From NCBI GenBank assembly GCA_943736015.1, contig OX031073.1:29787210-29851209 (forward strand): 64,000 nucleotides of DNA, in the 5' to 3' direction. Under the pieces are notes generated by a model, which worked only from the letters and a program-made list of their open reading frames with translations, made no database searches and was not told the origin of the DNA. Position 1 is the stretch's first letter, and every line of letters begins with the position of its first letter. Source of the DNA: Tridacna crocea (taxonomy: Eukaryota > Mollusca > Bivalvia > Cardiida > Cardiidae). The position numbers and the translations under genes are program-made. Below, piece by piece: positions 44,301 through 55,904 of the stretch.

Positions 44301-44968
44301 TAGCCAGGTTTTAACTGTGACAGGGAAAAATATTTGATTTATTTGTCTCACAAATGTCCCATTTACGCCACTTTGATCGTTTTTTTTTTTTAAGAAAATT
44401 AGTCCAATAGACGATTTTTTTTTTTTCGATGAAACACCGAAATTTATTTCATCGAGTGATAATCATCAGTAACATTTTCACGAGAGCTGTCCGTAAATCT
44501 ATTTTCACGAGTGAAAATATTAACGATTGGTTACCAGCATTTTCTCCTTTTCCCATACTGTTTGCAAAATCTGTCGACCTCAAGGTTATCCAATTACGGG
44601 ATGGTTTCGTAATGAGTCAATTACTGACTAACTGATTAAATCAGTGTTAAATGTGCCGTAGATAGGTATGTGTCCGTAATAGCTTCTTTTTTAAAGTAGA
44701 CATTAACTGTTTGATGGCTCATTTTCATTTTTGTAGACGCACGTTTTAAACTAATACTTCACTATCTGAGGTATAATCAACCCTGCGGCCGAAAAGGCTT
44801 TTGAAAAATTTTGGGGAGAAGCAGATTATATAGTGTTTAACTCTGTTTTCAGGGTTGTTTCGCTCATATGGCGGCAGCCAGTGTGCCTATCTATGCGTTC
44901 CTGGAGTCTCCTTTACCAGTACTCCGCACAATTTTCTGTCCAAGACACTGGCTGCTTTCCCATGTAAC

Positions 44969-45022
44969 CTATTGTTGAGACCATGGTCAACGGTGGGAGA
45001 GGAATGAATCCTGTTGCACTGA
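44969..45022 (+). repeat. 50-bp motif, copy 3 of 3
   Basis: ATTGTTGAGACCATGGTCAA, then CGGTGGGAGAGGAATGAATCC and TGTTGCACTGACTATCA. Confidence 0.6.
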
Positions 45023-45029
45023 CTATCAC

Positions 45030-45477
45030 AAATTATTTCATGCTTTCCGGTAGGATATCGAGAAATGGCAGTGAAACTTTTTTCGATCTTACACTGGTGT
45101 GACCAGTGAAAATACCGATTTTCACGTTCTTGTTGCCTTGGTAAATTGCGCGTGTCTAACAACCAGAGGGGAAATATGACGTCATATACCTTACATATAC
45201 CTTAATTTTTTCGTGCTTGACGTAATATTGCTATGCGTTGCTATGCGGGAGGGGTACGCCACGGGGAATAACGGAAAAGAACTGTACTGGATTTTGATAA
45301 AGCTCCTCCTAGAAAGGGTTAAAAGCATGAAATAAATAGAATATTTGTATTTTTTCGGTGAAAGATCGAAATTTATTTCATCTCGTGAACACCATAGGTA
45401 ATATTTTCACTCGTGGCTCTGCCCGATGAAATAAATTTCGATCTTTCACCGAAAAAGAACAAATATCCTCTATTTCT
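45030..45477 (-). mobile_element. Family F element with a deletion at the palindrome
   Basis: Runs from TTTCATGCTTTCCGGTAGGA to CCGAAAAAGAACAAATATCC. One arm of the central hairpin is lost: 'ctctgcccgatgaaat' replaces it. Confidence 0.7.
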
Positions 45478-45660
45478 TTAAAAGAAGTTTGCCGTGCCAG
45501 GGATCGAACCCACTTCAGTCCTTCACGCTTCGGATAGAGGTACCGGGGCTAGGTGGAAAAGCAGAGCATAGGCCTACCGACAAGCAGGATTTTCTCTATT
45601 TCCTACAATGTTTTCTAACCTTTGGAAGAGATATCCCATTAACATTTTATTTCGTCAACA

Positions 45661-45887
45661 TTAACCCTTTACCAAACGACCAAATTTTACACTAGTCCAA
45701 ATTGAAAGCACTATCAAAGGAAAAATAGACGTAATCAAAAAATGAAATTTCAGTCCATCAGGGTAGAAAACATTGTGGGAAAAGGAGAAAATGCTGGTTA
45801 CCAGCATTTTCTCCTTTTCCCACAATATTTTCAAAAGGCTTCTATCTCAGGATCGCAAAAACCAGGGATTGTTTGGTGAAGGGTTAA
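45661..45887. mobile_element. Family A MITE, full length
   Basis: TTAACCCTTTACCAAACGACC to GTTTGGTGAAGGGTTAA; the hairpin is perfect over about 30 bp per arm. Confidence 0.85.
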
Positions 45888-46139
45888 TTTTATCGTATGC
45901 AAATGTTCTAAAAATTGACCAAGTCCAAAATGCTTGATGTCTAGTAAAGGGGCCAAACAGCCGGAACCATTTTATTTGAAAAGGGGAGTTAACTCTTTAG
46001 CAAACAACAAGGTTTTACACAATTTAAAATTGTAAACTCTATTTCAAAACTCTATTTCTATATCTGTTCTTGAAAAGGAGTAAACAATTTTAAATTGTGT
46101 ATTTTTCATTCCCTTAGGAATATCAAGTGGACAAAGCAA

Positions 46140-46462
46140 CATAGTTTTAGACTTGTCCAAACTGAACGCATTTGCAGAAGACAAAATAAACGTCACACAT
46201 GAATTGAAACTTGACATAAGAAAAGTGGAAAACATTGTAGGAAAAGGGGAAAATGCTGGTTACCAGCAGGCTAATCCGAGACGGCACTTTACGACAACAA
46301 TGAATTTTGATCTTCATTACACTTGCGCAAAGCAAGAAATTAGATAAAAACGGAAAGTGTCGTTTCTGATTAGCCTACGAGCACTTCGCAGGCTGATCCG
46401 AAACGACACTTCACGCAAGTGTCCGAGTGGCCGTATTCGCGGGTTGCAGACCATATGGAGTT
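46140..46462. mobile_element. Chimera of family A (left) and family B (right)
   Basis: A sequence runs from TTTTAGACTTGTCCAAACTG to GCTGGTTACCAGCA, and B continues at once with GGCTAATCCGAGACGGCAC to GTCCGAGTGGCCGTATTCGC. Both elements are cut at the centre of their hairpins. Confidence 0.75.
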
Positions 46463-46584
46463 TTATGTTGCTCTTATTTTTCAGTGATATCACAGCTCCA
46501 GCTCACATATGCATTGATCCCCTTGGTTTCACCAGTGCTAGGAAAGGCCTCTAAAAGTGTCTTGCCGAAGGTCACTCCAACGCC

Positions 46585-46660
46585 TGACGCGGCGCTTCCA
46601 GGGATGCTTGAACCCAGATCCATCGGGTTACGAGTCTAATACTTCACTCCTGCAGCATCC
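46585..46660 (-). repeat. tRNA-Thr-like fragment
   Basis: Minus strand: TTAGACTCGTAACCCGATGG and ATCTGGGTTCAAGCATCC, i.e. an anticodon-loop CTCGTAA and a T arm without a clear D arm. Confidence 0.4.
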
Positions 46661-47123
46661 CTCACATGTACGCCTGAAAAAAGGGTTTAACTTGTTCAAA
46701 TCTTACACGGAAATGTAAAACATGTTGTACAATAGGAGATAAAATACTGTTATCTCTTTTGATTTGTCTCCAATACTGCATATAGCATGTCACACCAAAG
46801 GGTGTTTTTTCCTACATAGAAAGTAGAAATAGAATTACCATATTTTACCATTTGCTGTATTTTCATTGGAAACCGAAAGAATTTTGATGTTTGACAGGAT
46901 GGTCGTTTTTTAATATCTGATTGAATTTTCATCTAATTAACGTCGCCACCGGTTGCCCATATGGGCGACGCCCCCCTGAAGAATGTTTGTATTGTTAAGG
47001 GAATAGTGCAGATACAGGACAGAACCCATCCTAAGTTACGCCTGGTTCTTTTACGTGCTCGGTGTAGAGTACCGTCACACGGGACCTCGGTTTAACGTTT
47101 CATACGAAAGACTAATTTTAGAT

Positions 47124-47215
47124 GGCCAACCGTGGGGATCGAACCCACATCCTCAAGTGACTCGAAACATCACGTTCACGAGTCCTACGCTCTACTTATT
47201 GAGCTAATTGGGCTG
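47124..47215 (-). repeat. tRNA-Thr-like SINE head with an insertion
   Basis: The minus strand carries GCCCAATTAGCTCAATAAGT, GGACTCGTGA and GTGGGTTCGATCCCCAC. About 25 extra bases lie between the anticodon loop and the T arm. The flank at 47221-47285 is repeated, inverted, at 37480-37535. Confidence 0.5.
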
Positions 47216-47310
47216 GTCGTTTGGAATTGATAACAAATGAATAGATAGAATTTTGTGATTGGTTAAAAAATGCAATCATGTTTATTGTACGGAATCTTGC
47301 CTTCTGGCAA

Positions 47311-47552
47311 ATTGATGCCTTTTATCACACAATCCCGACTTTTAACGACCATGAAATAGAAATCTTTTGTAGTCGTTGTAGTAAAACCAGTATTTTTTCC
47401 TTTTCACACAATATTGTCTTTACCCTATCAAAGCTAGAAATCATCATTTTAACTACTATGTACATTTTGGTGTTCGTCAAAAGTCATCTGTAGCTGCTTT
47501 CAATTTGCACCAGTCTGATATTTCTTTTTTTTTTTCGTTTGGTAAAGTGTTT
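47311..47552. mobile_element. Family A MITE, left hairpin arm lost
   Basis: GCCTTTTATCACACAATCCCG to CGTTTGGTAAAGTGTTTAA. Confidence 0.65.
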
Positions 47553-47834
47553 AAAAAATATTTCTTATTACTGTTTTCTTTCATCTACAGCCTACTAATA
47601 ATTTATCTTTTATTGACTAAATTAATTCAGTTTTTTTTTTTAAAGATTGGTGATTAAAGTCTGATTTGCTACATTTAATGCATTCATCAACAGAAACCTT
47701 TATAGTCCCTCCCGCAGCGGAAGTCATCATTTGGAAAAATATTAGTCCTTCCCTTTCTATATAACTTAAATAAAACTTTCAAGTCGATTGTAAAAAAACT
47801 CAAACAATGCTTTTTTAAAGTTATTATCTCACTA

Positions 47835-47945
47835 TCGGACAGTGTAGATTCAAGATCAGACTGCACGTTCCGTGCATTCTGATCTTGGATCTACACTGTT
47901 CGTAAATGGCCAGTGAGTTGCGCTGACCTGCCTTAGGGTTAACTG
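47835..47945. repeat. Family D hairpin
   Basis: CGGACAGTGTAGATTCAAGA and TCTTGGATCTACACTGTTCG. A half copy, one arm only, lies at 48345-48385. Confidence 0.72.
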
Positions 47946-47991
47946 CAGGCGTATAAGATCCTATTCAAAAGGTATGGTTCAATGTTCTTTA

Positions 47992-48217
47992 TTAACCCTT
48001 TACCAAACGACAAAAATTTAGACTGGTCCAAATTGAAAGGACTTGCAGACAACAAAATTAACATAACTCAAAAACTGAATTTTGTTTTCAGCAGGTAGAA
48101 AACATCGTGGGAAAAGGAGAAAATGCTGGTTACCAGCATTTTCTCCTTTTCCAACGATGTTTTCAAAAGGTCTTTATCTCAGGGGCGTAAAATCCAGGGA
48201 TTGTTTGGTAAAGGGTT
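47992..48217. mobile_element. Family A MITE, full length
   Basis: TTAACCCTTTACCAAACGAC to GTTTGGTAAAGGGTTGA with a perfect hairpin. Confidence 0.85.
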
Positions 48218-49027
48218 GAGATCTCATTTTTGTATAGTCCGTCAGCTTTTGCGAACGCTTGCCTCTTTATCAAACGGGAAAATGTTTAGCTTTCGCCAAA
48301 CTAGCCTTTGGTTTGCTAGGCTCGACTAGTGATACATTTGTATGCGGACAGTGTAGATCAAGATCAGACTGCACAAAATGTGATTTCATTCCAACTTTAT
48401 TTAGTTTGCTCTAGAAAAGGTCAACCTTGATTCCGCTAAATAAGTTAAATAAAAGTTTCAAGCCGATAGTAAAAAGCCCGTATGAAGTTATTTGAAACTT
48501 ATGTATTAGAGAAAAATACACTGCTCAAAAGAATTTAAGGACACAAATGCTGAAACTGTCAAATCGTTCACTCTGCTAAACGCTCCGTCTTTGTGCTTTG
48601 AAAACCATTAGCTTACATTCTTACTGGACAAAATGGCTAGATAGCTTTCTTGTTTGTTTCATCTTGAATGCTGATAAGCCATGTTTTAAAGAAAATCAAG
48701 AGATTTGTTTTCCTTGTTCTGTTGTTGAACAGCTTATTTATCTTTTTTTAATCGCTTGTTCATTATTCTTGTCAAATCTAATGAAAGAAGGGGACGAGAT
48801 GAAACTATGACAGTTCCGATTCTCTAAAAAGTCTGTATAACATATCAAAAAAAATGGCTTTGACAGGAATAGCCCATGCATCTTTTGTGCAAACCAAATT
48901 GTTTTGCCTGTTCTGAAATTTTACAGTGTTAAAACTGAATGAACTAATAAGTACAAAATTATTTGCACTGTCCTGTACTGAAAAAAAAAAGTCTTGCTAT
49001 CAAAGACGAGGGCATGTGATCTAAAGG

Positions 49028-49206
49028 TTAACCTTCTACTACAGACTGACGACTTTTAATACCTCTGAAGGAGGAAGCTTCTGAAAACATTGTGGGAAAA
49101 GGAGAAAATGCTGGCTACCAGCATTTTCTCCATTTTCCAAAAATGTTTTCAAAAGGCTTTTATTCCAGGGTCGTAAAAATCAGGGAGTGTTTAGCAAGAG
49201 GGTTAA
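49028..49206. mobile_element. Family A MITE, internal part deleted
   Basis: TTAACCTTCTACTACAGACTG to GCAAGAGGGTTAA, hairpin tip GCTGGCTACCAGC. Confidence 0.75.
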
Positions 49207-49277
49207 ACTAGGCTCTGTGTGACATCGACTAAACCTTTGTGCTCGGCTTTATAGGTAGAGATATTTGTTTTATTTGT

Positions 49278-49504
49278 TTCTTTACCAAACGACAAAATGT
49301 CAGGTTGCCCATATTGAAAGCATTTTCAGACGACAAACTAAAAGTATCTCGGTTTATGAAACTTGTCTCTGAAAGACTAGAAAACCTTGCGGGAAAAGGA
49401 GAAAATGCTGGTTTATCAGCATTTTCTCCTTTTCCCACAAGATTTTCAGAAGCTTTCCTTTTCCAGGGTCGTGAAAATCACGGCTCGTTAAGTCAAGGGT
49501 TAAA
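49278..49504. mobile_element. Family A MITE, full length
   Basis: TTTCTTTACCAAACGAC to GTTAAGTCAAGGGTTAA; hairpin around GCTGGTTTATCAGC. Only about 70 bp from the preceding copy. Confidence 0.78.
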
Positions 49505-49655
49505 TGCAACCTTGAAATGCTATATCTTGTCTATTCTGAACCCATCTTGTTAAGTTTCCTATATCAAACTTTAAACAGCTTATGTAAGATATTGCATATG
49601 CTACCACAATGATGTAACCCCACTGAAACTTAACACCTCAGGAGCAAATGTTTAA

Positions 49656-49948
49656 AGTGGAATACCCGTCAAACTTCTAGGGCAACATGGATAAATACGT
49701 GTACCTGTTTATACAGATATAATATTTCTGCACATTTTTTTTACCGACCAGAAATTCCTTTGTTGTTTAACTTGAAATGACTTGTTAATTTTGTTAGTTT
49801 CCAGAAAAGGGAGGTAATGATTATCTCCCTTTATAATGAGAAAAATAGTGATTTTAGATTTATAAGTGATAATTCTAAGAAGGAAGTAAGGGAAAAAGTG
49901 GCTCGGTTAAAGTAGTACAACAATACTTATTTTTAATCATAGCAAATT
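49656..49948 (-). mobile_element. Family L fragment cut by a family A element
   Basis: Inverted L copy (ACCGACCAGAAATTCC, GGGAGGTAATGATTATCTCC, AAAAGTGGCTCGGTTAAAG) that stops where a family A copy begins at about 49949. Its outer end is not seen beyond that copy. Confidence 0.65.
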
Positions 49949-50214
49949 TTAAACCATTACCACAGAATCGCTACTTTCGACGACCCTGAGAAAGAAGCCT
50001 TTCGAAAATATTGTGGGAAAAAGGAGAAAATGCTGGTAAACAGCATTTTCTCCTTTTCCCACAATATTTTCTACCAGTATTTTCTCCTTTTCTCACAATA
50101 TTTTCTACCTTTTACAAAACAAATTTCAAATTTTTCAATCACTTTTATTTTGTTGTCTGCAAATGCTTTCGATTTGGGCAAACTTTTTTTTTTTCGTTTG
50201 GCAATGAGTTAAGA
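49949..50214. mobile_element. Family A MITE with a duplicated hairpin arm
   Basis: TTTAAACCATTACCACAGAATCG to CGTTTGGCAATGAGTTAA. The right arm CAGTATTTTCTCCTTTTCTC occurs a second time right after the first. Confidence 0.75.
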
Positions 50215-50334
50215 TTTACCCATTTGAAAGCCTTTGCAGACGACAAACTGAATGTGGCTCTTTAGCAGACGAAAAAAATGGCTGATTTCTATCAAATTGA
50301 AAACTTGTGCCAGACGCAAAATTTTAATCGAGCT

Positions 50335-50564
50335 TTAACCCTTTACCAGACGACACAATTTAAAGCCTAGTTCAAATTGCAAGCATTTGCAGACGACAAT
50401 TCTAACGTTGCTTAAATGGTGCAATTATTCTTTGATAGAATAGAAAACATTGTAGGAAAAGGAGAGAATACTGGTTACCAGCATTTTCTCCTTTTCTAAC
50501 AATGTTTTCAAAAGGCTCCTTTCCCAGGGTCGTCTTAGGTCGGCATTGTGTTGTAATGAGTTAA
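50335..50564. mobile_element. Family A MITE, full length
   Basis: TTTAACCCTTTACCAGACGAC to TGTTGTAATGAGTTAA with an intact hairpin. Confidence 0.8.
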
Positions 50565-50599
50565 ACATGATGTTTATCGTTGGAATTTTATGTTGGTTG

Positions 50600-50860
50600 G
50601 GTTTAACGCCACTTTAACAGCTAAGGTCATATCATGGCGGTCGGTGACGCACATGTGTTTCCTGGCTTTCTCACACCAGTACTAACACAACTTTCTTTCC
50701 AAAGCCACCGACTACTTCACTCACATGCTTCAGCAGAGGTGAGAGGCGAAAATACGCCGGAAAGAAAGTTTGCCTCAACTGGGTATCGAATTCACAACCT
50801 CCAGATCATGAATCCAACACGCTCACCACTGAGCCACCCGGGCGGGCCTGAAATGTTAGG
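50600..50860 (-). repeat. tRNA-Met-like SINE copy
   Basis: The minus strand starts with a tRNA-like head GCCCGGGTGGCTCAGTGGTG, loop ATTCATGAT and GTGAATTCGATACCC. The body reads through the complement of TCATGGCGGTCGGTGACGC to GTTAAACCC-type sequence. Confidence 0.55.
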
Positions 50861-51074
50861 AAACGCAGTTGGAAAAGAAGAAAATACCGGTTGCTACCAT
50901 TTGCGTCTTTTCCAAAATGCTTTCAAATGTGACCAATCACGCAAAAAGGGACCATCTGGAAATTCTGTATATCAATTAGATGAAAACAGATCAATGATAG
51001 TGCAGGACAGTTTAAGTTGATAATTCAAAGATGATTGTATAACAAGGTAAAATGACTACTTTTCACAATTGGGC

Positions 51075-51340
51075 GGTAACACGCGAAAAGGTGAGTTCTG
51101 ACATTTGCGTAAAGTGTCGTCTCGAATCAGCCTGCGCAGTCCGCGCAGGCTAATCCGAGACGAAACCATTCGTTTTTGTGTAATTTTTCTGTTCTATAGA
51201 AGTCTACCTTAGCATAAAATCTAATATAATCGTAAAGTGCCGTCTCGGATTAGCCTGCGCGTAGTGCGCAGGCTGATCCGAGACGACACTTTACGCAAAT
51301 GTCCGAATGCCCCTTTTCGCGTGTTGCAAGCCATGTAGAA
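51075..51340. mobile_element. Family B MITE, full length
   Basis: Two strong stems, TCAGCCTGCGCAGTCCGCGC and TTAGCCTGCGCGTAGTGCGC, between the inverted ends ACATTTGCGTAAAGTG and CACTTTACGCAAATGT. Confidence 0.8.
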
Positions 51341-51421
51341 AATGTTATTAAAGTGAAAAGTGTCAATCCTGCAATTCAGATCAGTTGATAAATAACGCTA
51401 CCAAGTCTACCCACAAATGGG

Positions 51422-51750
51422 TTGCAACACGCGAAAGGAGCATTCAGACATTTGCGTAAAGCGTCGTCTCGGATTAGCCTGCACTTTACGACTAGAATAG
51501 ATTTTGTGCTACTCTAGACCAGCGCAAAACAGAAAATTACACAAGAAACGAAAAGGGTCGTTTCGCATTGGTCCGCGCGGAATGCGCAGTTTGATCCGAG
51601 ACTTGCTACTCTAGACCAGCGCAAAACTGAAAATTACACAAAAAAGGGAAAATGTCGTTTCGCATTGGTCCGCGCGGAATGCGCAGTTTGATCCGAGACG
51701 ACACTTTACGCAAATGTTCGAATGTCCCTATTGGCGTGTTGCAGGCCAAT
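51422..51750. mobile_element. Family B MITE with an internal duplication
   Basis: ACACGCGAAAGGAGCATTCAG to TATTGGCGTGTTGCAGGCC. The stretch TGCTACTCTAGACCAGCGCA...GTTTGATCCGAGAC occurs twice in tandem. Confidence 0.75.
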
Positions 51751-52039
51751 AAGTGCAAAGATGTTACAGAAGACAGAGGTCACAGAACGCTACAAGGAAA
51801 ATCTGGCTGAATTCAGTGGGAAAACATTAAAAAAAATGGGCTAATGGGAGTAGACCAACTGGGGTTAAGGATGATAAATTATTTCAGAAAATGTTGGTCG
51901 AGACATTAACCTTTCGATTCTTTTTTTTACGAAACCGAGTTATGAAATGCTCTTTAGGCGCCATTATCTCAATGCCATTACTGCAAGGACGTCCATATAC
52001 AATATGCATAATTGACATCAGTAACGGCTTACCAATCTA

Positions 52040-52190
52040 TCAATACTTTTAACGACGTCGACGAGAAAGGCAATTGAAAACATTGTGGGAAAAGGAGAAA
52101 ATGCTGGTAACCAGCATTTTCTCCTTTTCCCACAATGTTTTCGACCTTTTCAACAACAAAAAAGAAAATGTCATCTTTAAGCCACATTGC
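52040..52190. mobile_element. Family A fragment with perfect hairpin
   Basis: AAAACATTGTGGGAAAAGGA and its full complementary arm around GCTGGTAACCAGC; both outer ends are missing. Confidence 0.72.
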
Positions 52191-52214
52191 TATTTTGGGT
52201 ATTTTTGTATGCAA

Positions 52215-52443
52215 TTAACCCTTTACTCCACAGATACTCATTTCTAAGCATTGCTTGTACGAGCCTTTGGAAAACATTGTGGCAAAAGGTGAAATTGCTC
52301 GTGACGAGCAATTTCACCTTTTGTCACAATGTTTTCTATGCCATCAAAAGGCGTCATATACACATAAGAAACTGTTTCATCCTTGCTGTTATTTAGGCTC
52401 AATTAGAGATACCATAGAAATGCCTTATGGGGTAAAAGGTTAA
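52215..52443. mobile_element. Family A variant with a GCTCGTGACGAGC hairpin
   Basis: TTAACCCTTTACTCCACAGA to TATGGGGTAAAAGGTTAA. Stem GGCAAAAGGTGAAATTGCTC. A diverged inverted copy, one arm partly lost, is at 58284-58458. Confidence 0.78.
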
Positions 52444-52754
52444 TACTCTTGGTTTGGACGAGTGATAAATTAGAAGTAGAATTATGACCCACCTCTAACG
52501 GATGAATAACTCGTAAGGTGTAAGGCAATTTTGAGGGGTGTGTCGTTTTAAGCCAATCAGAAACGACAGTTGCAGTTCCAACAAATCAGAGACAGCGCAT
52601 GGCGCGCATTTATACATGATGTTGAGAGTGAATGCAGCTTTCATGCAAAAGTCTGAAACGTGGTTACTATGCGGCAAGGCGCCATTGGCCCCTGATTGTA
52701 TAACAAGGTACAATGACCCCTTTTCATACAGAAAATGTCATTAAAGCGAAAACT

Positions 52755-52850
52755 TTCAACACTGGTCAACCTGCGCAATTCACGCAGTCTGACCAGGGTT
52801 AATACTTTTTGCAGTTTCAAGAAGATCCCTTTTTGCGTGATGGGTCACAA
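52755..52850. repeat. Family E hairpin
   Basis: ACTGGTCAACCTGCGCAATT and CGCAGTCTGACCAGGGTTAA pair; the flank GCGTGATGGGTCACA recurs near 10090, 60615 and 61205. Confidence 0.65.
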
Positions 52851-52984
52851 TCATATTCGTACAAGCAATATCTAGAACAATTCTGTGTAAGACTAAGATT
52901 TTTTAAAGAATTGCTAGTAAAAATGGATCTAGAAATTAATAAGAAATCCTGGCTCTCTGTCAGAAGGTCATTTATAGAATAGTA

Positions 52985-53260
52985 TACAGCATTTTCTCCT
53001 TTTCACACAATATTTCCTACCTTTCGAAACTCTTTACAAAACGAACAAAAATTTTAGACTTGTTCAAACTGGAAGCACTTGCAGGCGACGAAATAAACGC
53101 AACTCAAAAATCAAAATTTCTTTCTAGCAGGGCAGAAAAAATTGTGAGAAAAAGAGAAAATTGTGATTGCCAGCATTTTCTCCTTTTCTCACAATATTTT
53201 CACAAGGCTTCTGTAGATCTCAGGGTCGTAAAAACCCGGTATTGTTTTGTAAAGGGTCAA
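52985..53260. mobile_element. Family A MITE, diverged
   Basis: CTCTTTACAAAACGAACAAA to TGTTTTGTAAAGGGTCAA; hairpin tip TGTGATTGCCAGCA. Confidence 0.68.
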
Positions 53261-53859
53261 CTAAACAACAAAAATGAAGACTCCAACAAACTAAAAGTAC
53301 ATTCAAACTACAAATCAAATATGGCAAGAAAAAGATAAGAAATACTTATACCTCTGAAAAACTTGGAAAAAAAACATGGGAAAAGGAAAATATACTGGTT
53401 ACCAGCATTTCCTCCTTTTTCCCACAATGCATATTAAAGCCTTCTCTCTTGAAGTTCCATTCGGCATACCTCGGGTGATCACTGTATGGAAACTCTGTAT
53501 GGGAAATTTCTTCGGTGAATTCAAGATGGCGGACACGTATTATTGACAAAGTAAGTGTCGTTTAATTTTAGTCCAAATATGCATCCCCTACAACGAGTAA
53601 GATACCAATCTAAAGAGCTTTGATTGAAAAATCAAACGAGAGTAGCTTATGAGAAAACGGGAGTGCTTCTTGTCCGTAATACTGCGCTGAACATGATGTT
53701 TTGATAAAGTTGAAAAACTTAGCGTGAGACCGTAAGAAAACTGGCATTATTTCATCGAATGGAAAGCTATTGATAGAAGAATGTATCTCGATCGGTTTTA
53801 AAATGTCATATTCTCCTCGGTTTGACAAGATTCTTGTCATTTAGCCCATCGCCGAGATG

Positions 53860-54015
53860 TATGGTGAGAGTAACGAACGACAACTCTGTTCGGGGATTGC
53901 GACTGACAATAGCGCGCCATGTATAAGATCACGTGATTCGAAGTTCAAATGGAAACAACTGTTATGCGGACGAGGTTAGATGTAGGTACGGAATCGGTCG
54001 AGTTGTGACGAGTGT
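53860..54015 (-). repeat. Family M copy
   Basis: Minus strand: CGTCACAACTCGACCGATTC, then CCATTTGAACTTCGAATCACGTGAT and TTATACATGGCGCG. Matches 60170-60300 in order. Confidence 0.6.
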
Positions 54016-54944
54016 GTCACACGCTATACATCGATGAAACATCATTAAACTATACAATGTTTATTGAAATCACGTCCCAGACAGCAAAACGTTGCTGCTT
54101 AACCTGTACTTAAACGATCGAAAAACAGAAAGGCCTTTGAAATATGGGAACCAGAGAAAACTGGCTACCAGCACTTTTACCTGTTTACAAAGTTTGTTCT
54201 ATCATACCAATGCCATATTCCATCATTTTCAACCACAATTTAATTGTTGTTTGCAGCTGATTCATATTTAGAAAAAAAAGATCTTAAAATGTACCGTTTG
54301 GTAAAGAGTTCACAATATTGTTCATACAAGTGTTATAAATAGCACGTGACAGACCGGAAGTTATTTGTCACAAAGAGAAACAGCTTGTTAAGGTGCAACA
54401 AAACGTATGGAAATAGGTAATAAGTAAAATATTTCTCCAATAAACGTTACATGTAATCCATCATTTGGGATACCATACAGCAATCAATAATGTCTATTAT
54501 GAGACAGAAAAGCACGAACCAGACCGGAAGCACGTGACTTTTACCTCACGTGTTCGGAGACATTCATTATCTATGTTATGACAAAGACAGACAAACGCTT
54601 TAATTCTTTGGTGTACAGGCTATAACCATTATAATACATTTGTCGCTTCGTATTGACAAAGCGTTCATTTACTTAATTAGGTCCACTTCTCGAGACACAC
54701 GAAGATAAGTTTCAAATGATTTTGCCGATACAAAAGGCGTATTTTTGGTGTAAATAGGTTGACAATAAGACTGAGATGGGGAAATGACGTCAAAATGATA
54801 TTTTTAATGAATGCTGAAAGAAAAAAATCGATCTTTTATAAACTGGGCCACACCGTTATGGGCATGATTGAAATGCATTAGGTTTACTGATATTTCGACA
54901 TCGCTTCAAGCATTTTCCCAGATATGGGTTTATGAATGGGTAGG

Positions 54945-55170
54945 GCTTTTCTTCCTACCACCCCACAACATTTTTTACTTCTCCAAATTTGAAGTATTTA
55001 CAGGCGACAACTTTGACGTAGCTCAAATAACAGAATTCGTCCTTGAAAGGGTAGAAAACATAATAGGAAAATCAGAAAAAAGCCAATTTTCAGAATTTTC
55101 TGTTTGTCCCACATTATTTTCGAACGTTTTCTATCGCATGGTCGTTGAAACTCGGGATTGTTTGGTAAAG
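54945..55170. mobile_element. Family A MITE, diverged
   Basis: CTTCTCCAAATTTGAAGTATTTACAGG at the left and GGGATTGTTTGGTAAAGGTTCAA at the right. Confidence 0.55.
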
Positions 55171-55401
55171 GTTCAACTTTTGTTGGATGAATACAACAAA
55201 AACAGCAATAGTAATAACAATCAAGCTAATAACGTGCATTCAGTAACACTGATGATGACGTCATAGGAACGACATTGTCCTGGAATTTCAGGCGGGAGTG
55301 AGAAGGTTACCGCAAAGAAACAGATATTTCGCCCGTAAATTTGTTGTATTGCTACTCTGAATTGGATCGAATGTTTCAACAATACATTTGAATTTAAACT
55401 T

Positions 55402-55622
55402 TTAACTCATTACCAGACTACAAAATTTATGGCTTGTCCAAAACGAAAGCATTTGCAGACGACAAAATAAAAGTGACTGAAAATTTGAAATTTGTGAATT
55501 GTCGAAAACATTGTGGGAAAAGGAGAAAATGCTGGTTTCCAGCATTTTCTTCTTTTCTCACAATGTTTTCAAAAGGCTTCCCAGGGTCGTCAAAACTAGG
55601 AATTGTGTGGTAAATGGGTTAA
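55402..55622. mobile_element. Family A MITE, full length
   Basis: TTAACTCATTACCAGACTAC to GTGTGGTAAATGGGTTAA; hairpin tip GCTGGTTTCCAGC. Confidence 0.8.
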
Positions 55623-55904
55623 CTTATTTTTAATAGTAGAAATCAGTTGATCCTAACTGATTGCATGCATTGATTGTGATAATACTTAGCTGTACAGTTG
55701 ACAAAAGATACTAGATAAAAATGTTTACTGACTCACCAAACGACAAAGTTTTAATGAAGTCAAATTTCAAAGTAGACGATTACATATTTTTTTCTTCTAA
55801 TTATCAGATTTTGTTTTTAAAGGAGAGAAAACACTTCGGGAACAGGAGAAAATTATCTTCTATGTTTCATATCCTTCTCCGTCACAGTTGTCAAAACTCG
55901 GGAT

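Noticed and set aside
24395-51750. CRISPR-like array or rho-independent terminators suggested by the many hairpins
   Set aside because: The hairpins are dispersed elements with conserved ends in an intron-bearing eukaryotic genome; there are no regular spacers.
53346-53549. Minus-strand frame over CAAGATGGCGGACACG
   Set aside because: It runs into a family A hairpin for its second half, and the plus-strand ATGGCGGAC frame stops after six codons.
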